From the NCBI RefSeq assembly GCF_003634705.1, contig NZ_RBWU01000001.1, positions 930,001 through 994,000 of the forward strand: a DNA stretch of 64,000 nucleotides. Reading direction: 5' to 3'. Shown here piece by piece: positions 15,606 to 23,324 of this stretch. Within the stretch, counting starts at the first letter, position 1. Each line of letters starts with the position of its first letter. This stretch comes from Actinomadura pelletieri DSM 43383 (lineage in GTDB: Bacteria > Actinomycetota > Actinomycetes > Streptosporangiales > Streptosporangiaceae). The notes beneath the pieces were generated by a model, which did not search any database, was not told the DNA's origin, and worked only from the letters and a program-made list of their open reading frames with translations. The position numbers were made by a program, and so were the translations under genes.

Positions 15606-17915
15606 GTGGCGAGGAACGAGCATGACGGGCGTTCCCTTGAGGAGCGGCTGGCCTCACTCGACGCACTGAGCGGGGACTCGAACCAACAGCCTCCCGCCGA
15701 GCAGGAGAACGCTCCACCGGAGAACGAACCGTTCGACCCCAACGCCAACCCCTGGCTCTCCGCGCCCCCGCCCCCGCCGCCCCCCACCTTCCAGCAGCCG
15801 TCCGAGAAGTACGCGCCGGAGACCCCCGGCCCGCCACAGCCTCCGCCCTACGACGGCGGCCCCATGCCACAGCCGTTCGACGGCGGCATGCTCCCGCCCC
15901 CGTACGCGACCCCGAGCGGCTACTCGGAGAACGACCCGTCCAAGGCCGCTCCCCAGCCGCCCTACGAGGCCAACGGCAACACGGCACCACCCCTTGAAGA
16001 GCTGCCGCCGTACCCGTCCGACCCACACAACCCCAACGCGGCCCAACCCACCCCACCGGTCGACCCGAACACGGGCCAGCCATACGCACAGAACACAAAC
16101 GCCCCGGGCCAGCCGTACCCGCCGATGGACCCCAACACGGGCCATCCCTACCCACAGGACCCGAACACCGCCGCACAGCCCTACCCCTCGCTCGACCCCA
16201 ACACGGGCCAGCCGTATGCGCAGGACCCGAACGCCGCGGCCCAGCCGTACCCGCCGGTCGATCCGAGCACGGGCCAGCCGTACGCGCAGGATCCAAACGC
16301 TGCAGGTCAGCCGTATCCGGCGGTTGATCCGAGCACCGGTCAGCCGTACGCGCAGGACCCGAACGCTGCAGGTCAGCCGTACCCGGCAGTTGATCCGAGC
16401 ACGGGTCAGCCGTATGCGCAGGACCCGAACGCCGCGGCCCAGCCGTATCCGGCGGTCGATCCGAGCACGGGTCAGCCGTATGCGCAGGACCCGAACGCCG
16501 CGGCCCAGCCGTATCCGGCAGTTGATCCGAGCACGGGTCAGCCGTATGCGCAGGATCCGAACGCCGCGGGTCAGCCGTATCCGGCGGTTGATCCGAGCAC
16601 CGGTCAGCCGTACGCGCAGGACCCCAACGCCGCGGCCCAGCCCTACCCGCCGGTCGATCCGAACACCGGACAGCCGTATCCGCAGGATCCGAACGCTGCA
16701 GGTCAGCCGTATCCGGCGGTTGATCCGAGCACGGGCCAGCCGTATGCGCAGGACCCGAACGCCGCGGCCCAGCCCTACCCGCCGGTCGATCCGAACACCG
16801 GCCAGCCGTATCCGCAGGGGCCGAACGCTGCGGGTCAGCCGTATGCGCAGGGCACGAATGCCGCAGCGCAGCAATACCCGGCGATTGATCCGAACACCGG
16901 ACAGCCCATGGCGGGGTACGGCTACCCGGGGCAGCCGCCGCAGGGCCATCCCGCGCAGTACGCCCAGCATGAGCAGCCACAGAACGCCGACAGCCTCAGC
17001 TCCGAGAACCTGCTCGGCGAGCGTCGTATCGCGCCGTCCTCCGGCTGGCGACGCGCCGTCTACAAGGCGACCGCGGGCAACATCCACCCGGGGGAGTCGC
17101 AGGTCGACCTTCGCCGCAAGGACCTGATCGCGCGGGCGCGGACCCCGGTGGCGGGCGGGCATCACCGGGTCGCCGTCATGTCGCTGAAGGGCGGCGTCGG
17201 AAAGACGACCACTACGACCGGGCTCGGCTCGATGCTGGGCCAGCTACGCGGCGACACCGTCATCGCTGTGGACGCCAACCCCGACCGCGGGACGCTGTCG
17301 GACAAGGTCAAGCTGGAAACGGCGGCGACCGTCCGAGACCTGCTGAACAACCGCGAGAAGATCCATCGGTACGCCGACGTCCGGGCGTTCACGTCCCAGA
17401 ACAGCGCGCGGCTGGAGGTCCTGGCGTCCGACCGTGACCCGGCGGTGAGCGAGGCGTTCAGCGCCGAGGACTACGCCGCCGTGGCCGTCGTCCTGGAGCA
17501 GTTCTACTCGATCTGCATCACCGACTGCGGAACCGGGCTGCTGCATTCGGCGATGGCGGGCGTCCTGAGCCTGGCCGACCAGCTCGTCCTCGTGAGTTCC
17601 CCGTCCGTGGACGGTGCCCGCTCCGCGAGCGCGACGCTGGACTGGCTGGAGGCGCACAACCACGGCCATCTGGTGCGCAACGGCGTGGTCGTGCTGTCGA
17701 TGGTCCGCAACCGCACCCGCAGTCAGGTCGACCTGGACAAGCTCCAGGCCCACTTCGAGAGCCGGTGCCGCGCCGTCGTCCGCATCCCGTACGACGACCA
17801 CCTGGAAGAGGGCGCCGAGGTGGAGCTGGAGCAGCTCGCTCCCGGCACACGTGAGGCGTACCTGATGCTCGCGGCCGTGGTCGGTGACGGCTTCGCGTAC
17901 CAGCGTCCGCAGTAG
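15606..17915 (+). CDS. EspI-like MinD/ParA ATPase with proline-rich 22-residue repeats
   Basis: A 769-residue protein in two parts. Residues 1-440 are disordered and rich in Pro, Gln, Asn, Asp and Tyr, with about 12 tandem 22-residue repeats (consensus core DPSTGQPYAQDPNAA). Residues 520-769 form a MinD/ParA-type ATPase with deviant Walker A KGGVGKT (528-534), AVDANPDRG, and a CITDCGTG Walker B-like strand. This layout matches EspI and related ATPases of type VII secretion, where the N-terminus is Pro-rich. No ESX genes are visible nearby. GTG start is supported by AGGGGGAA 7 nt upstream. Role is inferred from layout only. Confidence 0.75.
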   Translation: MARNEHDGRSLEERLASLDALSGDSNQQPPAEQENAPPENEPFDPNANPWLSAPPPPPPPTFQQPSEKYAPETPGPPQPPPYDGGPMPQPFDGGMLPPPYATPSGYSENDPSKAAPQPPYEANGNTAPPLEELPPYPSDPHNPNAAQPTPPVDPNTGQPYAQNTNAPGQPYPPMDPNTGHPYPQDPNTAAQPYPSLDPNTGQPYAQDPNAAAQPYPPVDPSTGQPYAQDPNAAGQPYPAVDPSTGQPYAQDPNAAGQPYPAVDPSTGQPYAQDPNAAAQPYPAVDPSTGQPYAQDPNAAAQPYPAVDPSTGQPYAQDPNAAGQPYPAVDPSTGQPYAQDPNAAAQPYPPVDPNTGQPYPQDPNAAGQPYPAVDPSTGQPYAQDPNAAAQPYPPVDPNTGQPYPQGPNAAGQPYAQGTNAAAQQYPAIDPNTGQPMAGYGYPGQPPQGHPAQYAQHEQPQNADSLSSENLLGERRIAPSSGWRRAVYKATAGNIHPGESQVDLRRKDLIARARTPVAGGHHRVAVMSLKGGVGKTTTTTGLGSMLGQLRGDTVIAVDANPDRGTLSDKVKLETAATVRDLLNNREKIHRYADVRAFTSQNSARLEVLASDRDPAVSEAFSAEDYAAVAVVLEQFYSICITDCGTGLLHSAMAGVLSLADQLVLVSSPSVDGARSASATLDWLEAHNHGHLVRNGVVVLSMVRNRTRSQVDLDKLQAHFESRCRAVVRIPYDDHLEEGAEVELEQLAPGTREAYLMLAAVVGDGFAYQRPQ
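16047..16934 (+). repeat. 66-nt tandem coding repeat
   Basis: Twelve full 66-nt units, each coding PYPxVDPxTGQPYxQDPNAAxQ, run from 16047 to 16838, followed by a half unit and a degenerate unit to 16934. Inner units are nearly identical at DNA level while the first and last have drifted, the pattern expected from expansion by unequal crossing-over. Confidence 0.9.
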
Positions 17916-17925
17916 CCGTTGGAAC

Positions 17926-17952
17926 CGCTGGGACGCGGACCGCGTCCCAGCG
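17926..17952. terminator. Perfect 13-bp inverted repeat after the MinD-like gene
   Basis: CGCTGGGACGCGG and its complement are separated by a single base. It begins 10 nt after the stop at 17915 and ends 2 nt before the next ATG, so it probably terminates or attenuates transcription between the two genes. Confidence 0.55.
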
Positions 17953-17954
17953 CC

Positions 17955-18398
17955 ATGATCGGTGGAGCACGACCGGCAGTCGCCGCCGCGCTGCTGGCCT
18001 TGTGCGTGGGCTGCTCCTCGTCCGACGGTAGAGCGATCTGCGGCCCCTGCCCGATGCCCGTGACGCTCAGCGTCTCCGGGCTCGACCAGGTGACCGCCGA
18101 AGGTGTGCGGATGCGCCTCTGTGTCGGCGAGCAGCCCTGCACGAGCTTCCGGCTCACACGCCGCAACGACCTGGTGTCCTGTGGAGCCGTGGCCTGCTCA
18201 CTGAACGAGACGGGCAGCCCACGCCGACTGCAAATCACCCTCAACCAGACGGACGCCCGGAAGGTCGCAAACCTACCCGTGCGGGTAACGGCGTCGACCA
18301 GAAAAGGGCAACGGCAAGGTGAGGCGACCATGACATACGTCAACTGGGGGGAGCCCTGCAAGTGCGACTACTCACGCGCCGACGTCGCGTTGATGTAA
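17955..18398 (+). CDS. Small cysteine-rich lipoprotein, unknown function
   Basis: A 147-residue protein. Residues 1-24 form a lipoprotein signal ending in the lipobox LCVGC. The mature part has eight further cysteines in CGPCP, CVGEQPC, SCGAVAC and CKC patterns, suggesting disulfides outside the membrane. The start at 17955 is chosen because the upstream in-frame ATG at 17919 would run through the 13-bp hairpin. I recognise no family. It lies between the MinD-like ATPase and tRNA-Ser. Its A+T content is somewhat higher than its neighbours. Confidence 0.6.
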   Translation: MIGGARPAVAAALLALCVGCSSSDGRAICGPCPMPVTLSVSGLDQVTAEGVRMRLCVGEQPCTSFRLTRRNDLVSCGAVACSLNETGSPRRLQITLNQTDARKVANLPVRVTASTRKGQRQGEATMTYVNWGEPCKCDYSRADVALM

Positions 18399-18457
18399 CC
18401 GACGATATGCGGTCGAAGCCAGTGGCCCTCGACCGCTATCGTTGACGTTGGCCACCT

Positions 18458-18546
18458 GGAGAGTTCGCATAGTGGACTAGTGCAGGCGCCTTGAAAGCGC
18501 CCAGGGCTGGGGACAGTCCTCGTGGGTTCGAATCCCACACTCTCCG
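18458..18546 (+). tRNA. tRNA-Ser(TGA)
   Basis: Acceptor arms GGAGAGT and ACTCTCC pair. The anticodon stem GGCGC/GCGCC encloses CTTGAAA with anticodon TGA. A long variable arm typical of class II tRNA precedes the T-arm GTGGG-TTCGAAT-CCCAC. The discriminator is G and CCA is not encoded. It reads UCA codons and wobble relatives. Confidence 0.95.
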
Positions 18547-18550
18547 CTGT

Positions 18551-18765
18551 GTTTATTGCAGTTCACTCCTCCTTCGGCCCTGGCGGGCCTCCATCGTCGT
18601 GAACTGCGGTGCGATCGCTGGCATCGCTTCGGCTCGCCTTGCGGCTCGCTGCGCGATCAGGTTCTCGCTTCGCTTGAACCTGCCTTCGGACGCGATCGCA
18701 GTGGTCGAGGTTGTTGCGGGGTTGCGGTGGCGGGCTGGGGTCGTTGGTTAGAGGACCCACTCGGG
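18551..18765 (+). repeat. Structured dispersed repeat, copy A
   Basis: Starts a few bases after tRNA-Ser. It has an outer stem GCAGTTCAC (18558-18566) with GTGAACTGC (18599-18607), an inner stem GGCCC (18576-18580) with GGGCC (18585-18589), and a second hairpin CAGGTTC (18658-18664) with GAACCTG (18676-18682). TGCGATCGC near 18611 can also pair with GCGATCGCA near 18693. Copies B and C share the core but differ in the stems. Reading frames here are chance. Confidence 0.8.
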
Positions 18766-18962
18766 CTGTCGGGCCTGGCGGCCCTCCAGCGTCTTGGCCG
18801 CGGGGCGGTCGTTGGCTTCGCTTCGGCTCGCCTTGCGGCTCGCTGCGCGATCAGGTTTCTCGCAGGCTCGAAACCTGCCTTCGGACGCGATCGCAGTGGT
18901 TGAGGTCGTTGCGGGGTTGCGGTGGCGGGTTGGGGTTGTTGGTTAGAGGACCCGTACAGGCT
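18766..18962 (+). repeat. Structured dispersed repeat, copy B
   Basis: Tandem to copy A with a period of about 196 nt. The inner stem is swapped to GGGCC (18771-18775) with GGCCC (18780-18784). The second hairpin is lengthened to CAGGTTTC (18852-18859) with GAAACCTG (18870-18877). The segment GTTGCGGGGTTGCGGTGGCG and the end GGTTAGAGGACCC match copy A. A short third start (about 18963-19020) follows. The rest to 19213 holds no gene I can support, only GAGCGGAG-type short repeats. Confidence 0.8.
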
Positions 18963-19213
18963 GTCGGGCCTTGAGCGCCGTGGCTGCGGTGCATCGCTTC
19001 GGCCCTATGGGGTGATCGGCCCGGCCGCGCTGGTGAGGGCAAAGCCTGTTTCGACGTGGCCTCTGCCCCGCGCGCGGACGCGTGACCTGCCCGGTGGAGC
19101 GATGCCGGAGGCGAGCGGAGCCGGGTGGATCGCGGAGCGATGTCGCGTTCGCCTCAGGGACGGTCACGTAGCGAGCCGCCAGGCGAGCGGAGTGGGCCGG
19201 GCCTGCGAAAGGA

Positions 19214-19939
19214 CTAGCGGCCTGACCTGGAGAAGTGTTGGTAGTCCTTGGTGCCGCTCCACTTGCCGCCCCAGCCCCAGCCGATGGAGGCGAAGGCCTT
19301 GACGACCTTGTCGCCGGCGTGGATGACGCCGGGGTCGTCGTTCTTGCGGTTTCTGTACTTGGTGCAGTCTTTGTGCGCGATGCGGCCGTTCGCGGAGACG
19401 TACGGGTTCTGGCAGGGGTTGATGTCGATCGCCAGGCCGTAGGCGTGCTGGGAGAACGAGCTCGATCCGGTTGCGGCGCGGCAGTTGAAGGCCGAGGTGT
19501 TGTTGGCCTCGATCGACTGGAAGTCGCTGCCCTTGTACTTGTCGACCGGCTCCATGCGTTCGATGGGATAGCGCATGTCGTACAGCTTCTTGAACACGCC
19601 GACCAGGTCCTCGGCCTCGGCGGCGTTGACGACGAGCCGTCCGCCGGGGTGCGGCCGGTCGTCCATGCCCCAGTAGGTCATCTCGATCATCCGTAGGCCG
19701 GACGGTGGCACCGGACAGCCCCTGCGCCACGAGTGCTTCAGGTCGGCGGCGGTGACCTTTTTGATCTCCGATTGGAACGTCGCGGGTGCGGTGGGTGTGG
19801 TGGTGCCGGGCGCGGTGGGCGGGGGTGTGGGGGGAGCGGACTCGCCCGTGTCGTCGGAGCCGCCGCCGCAACCGGCCAGCGCCGTCATGATCACCGCGGC
19901 TAGCAGAGCCGCGCTGCGAAGGTGCCCTCTACCTGGCAT
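19214..19939 (-). CDS. M15-family D-Ala-D-Ala carboxypeptidase-like lipoprotein
   Basis: A 241-residue protein. The signal peptide ends in lipobox LAGC, followed by a Thr/Pro linker (to about residue 60) and a peptidase M15 domain. The zinc motif SQHAYGLAIDIN (SxHxxGxAxD) and the later WGGKWSGTKDYQHF region supply the ligands His, Asp and His. Members (VanY/DacB type) trim peptidoglycan stem peptides outside the cell. The ATG at 19939 is chosen because the signal begins there. It stands alone beside the repeat field, and no regulator or partner is adjacent. Confidence 0.85.
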   Translation of the reverse strand: MPGRGHLRSAALLAAVIMTALAGCGGGSDDTGESAPPTPPPTAPGTTTPTAPATFQSEIKKVTAADLKHSWRRGCPVPPSGLRMIEMTYWGMDDRPHPGGRLVVNAAEAEDLVGVFKKLYDMRYPIERMEPVDKYKGSDFQSIEANNTSAFNCRAATGSSSFSQHAYGLAIDINPCQNPYVSANGRIAHKDCTKYRNRKNDDPGVIHAGDKVVKAFASIGWGWGGKWSGTKDYQHFSRSGR

Positions 19940-20101
19940 CTTTCCAGCATGGCATGTCCGGTGGCCTGCACGTGCCACCGGGGATTCGCTACGGTGCGTT
20001 TGACGGCGCGTCCGCAGGAAAGGGGCCGGAACGGACGGGCCGTGAACTCATTCGTCCGCCGGGCATGTCGCCGGCGGTGTACGGCCCAGGGGGGAGCCGG
20101 G

Positions 20102-20518
20102 ATGGCGGAACCTCGGGAGCGGGACTTCCCCAGCCTCGAAGACGAGATCTTCGCCGTGGCGCACAACGTCGAGGTGGAGGAGACGGTCAGTCCGCGGTTG
20201 CGGACGGACCGGGCCCAGGCGTACGCGGAACGTGCGCGGGCCTTCCTCGGACGCGACGTCAAGGCGTTGGGGGCGGGCTTCGGCATCTTCCTGTTCGTTG
20301 ACGCCGTGATGATGTACGCGCCGTTGATGACGAGCCGTAGGCCGAGCCTTCTGCCGCAGTTCGTGACCTTGCTGGTGCTGGCGTTCGGGCTCGGCGGGCT
20401 GCTGGTGTGGAAGGTCGGGGGGCGGTGGCGGACGTTCGGGTTCGGGATGATGCTCGCCTGGGTGTTCCTGACGTTGCTGTCGGTCGGTTTTCTTACCGGC
20501 ATCACCGTCCCCCTGTAG
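20102..20518 (+). CDS. Small membrane protein of unknown function
   Basis: A 138-residue protein with a charged N-terminal 60 residues (SLEDEIFAVAHNVEVEETVS) and three hydrophobic segments in the C-terminal half (AGFGIFLFVDAVMMYAPLM, LVLAFGLGGLLVW, MMLAWVFLTLLSVGFL). Start ATG at 20102 follows GGGGGGAGCCGGG. I recognise no family. The gene is convergent with the MarR gene at 20526, leaving 7 nt between stops. Function cannot be inferred. Confidence 0.6.
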   Translation: MAEPRERDFPSLEDEIFAVAHNVEVEETVSPRLRTDRAQAYAERARAFLGRDVKALGAGFGIFLFVDAVMMYAPLMTSRRPSLLPQFVTLLVLAFGLGGLLVWKVGGRWRTFGFGMMLAWVFLTLLSVGFLTGITVPL

Positions 20519-20525
20519 GGGCGGG

Positions 20526-20981
20526 TCAGGACGAGAGGTTTTTGAGGACGAGGGAGAAGGCGCGGCCGATGGCCTCGAGGTCGTGCGGGTCGATGATGTC
20601 GATGAAGTAGTTCCGGACGGTCTCGACATGGTCGCGGGCGGCCCGGTCGAGCGCGGCGAAGCCCTCGTCGGTCAGGTGGGCGTACACGCCGCGCTTGTCG
20701 TTCGGACAGTTGTCCCGTTTGACCAGGCCCTTCGACTCCAGGCGGGAGCAGGTGTGGGACAGGCGGCTGCGGGACTGGCTGGCGTTCTCGGCGAGTTCCG
20801 CCATGCGCAGCCGTCGATCGGGAGCCTCCGACAGCCGGACGAGGATTTCGTACTCCGAGACCGACAGCCCGTGCCGCGTCTTCAGATCACGATCCATGAT
20901 CTCGGTGAGCCGGACGCTGCCGTCGACGTACGCTCGCCAATCGCGCTGCTGGGCGGCATCGAGCCAGCGAGGTTCACTCAT
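20526..20981 (-). CDS. MarR-family transcriptional regulator
   Basis: A 151-residue winged-helix regulator. The recognition region is MAELAENASQSRSRLSHTCSRLESKGLVKR (positions about 70-100), followed by the wing NCPNDKRGVYAHLT. MarR dimers typically repress their own and adjacent genes and release DNA on binding phenolic ligands or oxidants. The promoter TATACT lies 7 nt before the ATG, and a palindrome overlaps the -35 region, so autoregulation is likely. It may also affect the SOS-box gene 300 nt away. Confidence 0.88.
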   Translation of the reverse strand: MSEPRWLDAAQQRDWRAYVDGSVRLTEIMDRDLKTRHGLSVSEYEILVRLSEAPDRRLRMAELAENASQSRSRLSHTCSRLESKGLVKRDNCPNDKRGVYAHLTDEGFAALDRAARDHVETVRNYFIDIIDPHDLEAIGRAFSLVLKNLSS

Positions 20982-21002
20982 GATGTCCAGTATACGTCAT
21001 GA

Positions 21003-21014
21003 TTGAAGATTCAA
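21003..21014. promoter_or_regulatory. Probable MarR operator
   Basis: TTGAAGATTCAA is a palindrome (TTGAA-GA-TTCAA). It overlaps the predicted -35 of the leftward MarR gene, whose -10 TATACT lies at 20994-20989. Confidence 0.5.
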
Positions 21015-21094
21015 CTAATGCGCGTCATCTTCACGGTAGCAAGACCTGGTCCGGAAGTTCTCGGGTCCGGGTGACGGACGGGGGCGGCGTGCGC

Positions 21095-21126
21095 TAGTGT
21101 GTTCGAATAGTCGAACAGAAGTTCGA
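21095..21126 (+). promoter_or_regulatory. -10 element and LexA (SOS) box upstream of the AAA ATPase gene
   Basis: TAGTGT (21095-21100) is followed by TCGAACAGAAGTTCGA (21111-21126). This is a perfect match to the TCGAAC-N4-GTTCGA LexA site known from mycobacteria and other actinobacteria. A second overlapping inverted repeat, TGTTCGA-ATAG-TCGAACA, covers 21100-21117. LexA bound here would block initiation. Confidence 0.75.
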
Positions 21127-21293
21127 TGAGTCAAGGGCGCGCTCGCCGGGGAGGCGGCATGGTGGCGACGGTGGCCACGCGAGGGCCGGACGGCCCGGCG
21201 CGCTGCGGACGGCGACGCGAGCACGCGACACGCCGCAGCGGTTTCTACGCAAATCTACGGCCTCAGCTATATCGCCTCATAGAGTCCGAGAGC

Positions 21294-22487
21294 GTGGACC
21301 CCGTGCGCAATCCCTATGCCCCGGGCGCCGGGCAGCGCCCTCCGGAGCTGGCCGGTCGCGACCGTGAGCTCAAGCAGTTCGAGGTGGTCCTCGAACGGGT
21401 GGCCCGGGGTCGTCCCGAGCGCAGCATGATCGTCACCGGGCTGCGCGGGGTGGGCAAGACCGTGCTGCTCAACGCGTTCCGGTCGATGGCGATCCAGCGG
21501 CTGTGGGGCACCGGGAAGATCGAGGCCCGTCCCGACCAGTCGATCCGGCGGCCGGTCGCCTCGGCGTTGCACCGGGCCGTACGGGAACTGGCGCCCCGGC
21601 ATCGGGCGCCCGACCGCATCGAGGACTTCCTGGGCGTGCTCAAGGCGTTCGCGCAGTCGGGGCCGGAACCGGCCGGCAAGGAGAAGGCGCGGGCGCACCG
21701 GTGGCAGCCCGGCATCGACGTGCCCGCCTCGCGGGGACGTGCCGACTCCGGCGACCTGGAGATCGACCTCACCGAGCTTTTCGTGGACGCCGCGTCCGTG
21801 GCCACCGATGTGGGCGTCGGAATCGCCCTGTTCGTCGACGAGATGCAGGACATCCCCGCCGACGACGTGTCCGCGCTGTGCGCCGCCTGTCATGAGCTGT
21901 CGCAGGTCGGTGGGCCGCTGATCGTGGTCGGTGCCGGGCTTCCGCATCTACCGGCCGTCCTGTCCGCGAGCAAGTCGTACTCCGAGCGGCTGTTCCGCTA
22001 CGCCCGGATCGACCGTCTCGACCGCGAGTCCGCCGACCACGCCCTGCTGGCTCCCGCCGAGCGGGAGGACGTCACGTTCACCAAGGACGCCCTCGACGCG
22101 CTGTACGGCGCGGCCGACGGCTATCCGTACTTCGTCCAGGCATACGCGAAGGTGGTCTGGGACGTGGCGCCCGACACCCCGATCACCGCCGATGACATCA
22201 AGGTCGCCGCTCCGGAGGCGGAGAGTGAACTCGCGGTCGGCTTCTTCGGCAGCCGCTACGAACGCGCCACCCCGGCCGAGCGCGACTACATGCGCGCCAT
22301 GGCCATGCTCGGCGACGACCCGGTGCCGACCGCGTCCGTCGCGGACGAACTCGGCCGCAAACCGTCCAGCCTGTCGCCCGCCCGCGACGGCCTCATCAAG
22401 AAGGGACTCATCTACAGCGCCGAACGCGGCATGGTCGCGTTCACGGTTCCGCACTTCGGCAAGTTCCTCCGCTCCCAGCCCGCCTGA
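21294..22487 (+). CDS. AAA-type ATP-binding protein under a LexA box
   Basis: A 397-residue P-loop ATPase related to archaeal-type/Orc1-like AAA proteins. Walker A is GLRGVGKT (49-56) and Walker B is FVDEMQD (180-186). A sensor stretch LIVVGAGLPHLP follows, and a C-terminal winged helix ends GLIYSAERGMVAFTVPHFG. The GTG at 21294 is used because the protein opens VDPVRNPYAPGAG, the usual beginning of this family as I know it; an in-frame ATG at 21126 would add 56 low-complexity residues. The SOS box upstream suggests induction by DNA damage. The substrate is unknown. Confidence 0.75.
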   Translation: MDPVRNPYAPGAGQRPPELAGRDRELKQFEVVLERVARGRPERSMIVTGLRGVGKTVLLNAFRSMAIQRLWGTGKIEARPDQSIRRPVASALHRAVRELAPRHRAPDRIEDFLGVLKAFAQSGPEPAGKEKARAHRWQPGIDVPASRGRADSGDLEIDLTELFVDAASVATDVGVGIALFVDEMQDIPADDVSALCAACHELSQVGGPLIVVGAGLPHLPAVLSASKSYSERLFRYARIDRLDRESADHALLAPAEREDVTFTKDALDALYGAADGYPYFVQAYAKVVWDVAPDTPITADDIKVAAPEAESELAVGFFGSRYERATPAERDYMRAMAMLGDDPVPTASVADELGRKPSSLSPARDGLIKKGLIYSAERGMVAFTVPHFGKFLRSQPA

Positions 22488-22508
22488 CCCGACCGTTCGG
22501 CTTCATAT

Positions 22509-22690
22509 CGCTCTCTAGCGCGAAGGTTAGAGAGCGGTAGAGAGCCGCATGGAGTCGTGTTGTTCGAGAAATCTTCGACTCTCTAGCGTCAGGAGTAGAA
22601 AGCCGTAGATTCCTCTCGCCTGCCTCTGGTTCTTTCTATGCTTCTCTACGTTTTTCTCTAGAGGGGCGTAGAGAGGCGTGGAGTCGCCTG
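22509..22690. repeat. Cluster of CTCTCTA/TAGAGAG hairpins
   Basis: CGCTCTCTA (22509-22517) pairs with TAGAGAGCG (22528-22536). A longer imperfect stem lies around 22570-22605. TCTCTACG and CGTAGAGA flank a CTCTAGAG palindrome around 22640-22680. The stretch is A+T-rich for this genome and holds no gene. Confidence 0.6.
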
Positions 22691-22749
22691 GGTATGGCAC
22701 CCCGTAGGGCGCGCCCGTCCTCAGGGCGCGAAGCGGAGAATTCGGGGGA

Positions 22750-23019
22750 ATGGAAGACATGGAGCACGACGATCGGTTCCGCCACCAGGATCCAGACCGC
22801 GACTACACCCAGGACGACCTCTCCACCTCCATGGGCGGCTACGACGAAGCCGGCATCCAGCAGGACCCGGGCGCACCAGAACAGGACTACTACGGCCAGG
22901 ACGAGTACCCGTCCGACATGGCCGGTGGCATCGACGAAACCGACGAGCATCCGGAAGACGAGTTCGCCGACCTTGAGAGCGACCTACCGAAGGACGACAC
23001 CGAACGCGGCTGGCAATAG
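22750..23019 (+). CDS. Small acidic disordered protein
   Basis: An 89-residue protein very rich in Asp and Glu, with Gly, Gln and Tyr (DEAGIQQDPGAPEQDYYGQD) and no hydrophobic core. GGGGG lies upstream; the second Met two codons on has GGAAG in front and may be the real start. Acidic disordered proteins of this size can mimic DNA or act as chaperones, but nothing specific shows that here. It sits between a hairpin cluster and a 21-bp perfect hairpin terminator, so it is probably an independent transcription unit. Confidence 0.55.
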   Translation: MEDMEHDDRFRHQDPDRDYTQDDLSTSMGGYDEAGIQQDPGAPEQDYYGQDEYPSDMAGGIDETDEHPEDEFADLESDLPKDDTERGWQ

Positions 23020-23026
23020 CCCCTAA

Positions 23027-23074
23027 CGCTCTATAGGTCTTTCTTGGGCACGTCCAAGAAAGACCTATAGAGCG
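23027..23074. terminator. Perfect 21-bp stem-loop after the small acidic gene
   Basis: Left arm 23027-23047 (starting CGCTCTATAGG) pairs without mismatch to 23054-23074 around the loop GCACGT. It starts 8 nt after the stop at 23019. The stem is much longer and more A+T-rich than other terminators here. From 23075 to 23324 I see no further gene. Confidence 0.75.
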
Positions 23075-23324
23075 GCAGAGGTCGCCCGCTTCCGTCGGCG
23101 TCAGTGCGCGGCAGGATCGCGAACCGCCAGCACCCCCTTCCGCTGCGCGTTCAGACGCGGCCGAGAAGATCAAGGAACGGCGGAGGGGCCTTCGTTCCGA
23201 GGGAGTGGTGTCGTCCGGTGGTTCGGTTGTGTTGGGTGGTCGGCGCGGGGAGGACGAACCATCGTGTGTTCGTCTGCGTGGGCGGGGAGGCTGAATCGAT
23301 GGCATCCAGGTGAGCTGAGAAGGG

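Noticed and set aside
15300-15606. N-terminal extension of the MinD-like gene from 15300
   Set aside because: It overlaps the oxidoreductase gene on the other strand, while the GTG at 15606 has a good Shine-Dalgarno sequence.
16047-16934. Possible CRISPR array
   Set aside because: The units are contiguous coding repeats in frame with no unique spacers between them, and no cas gene is near.
15654-17165. Long minus-strand ORF across the 66-nt repeats
   Set aside because: The repeated look comes from the coding repeats of the real gene on the plus strand.
18556-18974. ORFs in the region after tRNA-Ser
   Set aside because: They follow the structured repeat, lack ribosome sites, and similar frames do not persist between copies A and B.
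18458-19213. Integrated element at tRNA-Ser
   Set aside because: No integrase, no repeated tRNA 3' end and no cargo genes are visible. Only the short repeat copies follow the tRNA.
21126-21293. Start of the AAA gene at the ATG inside the SOS box
   Set aside because: The added 56 residues are Arg/Gly-rich and unlike the family, whose members begin at the VDPVRNPYAP segment.
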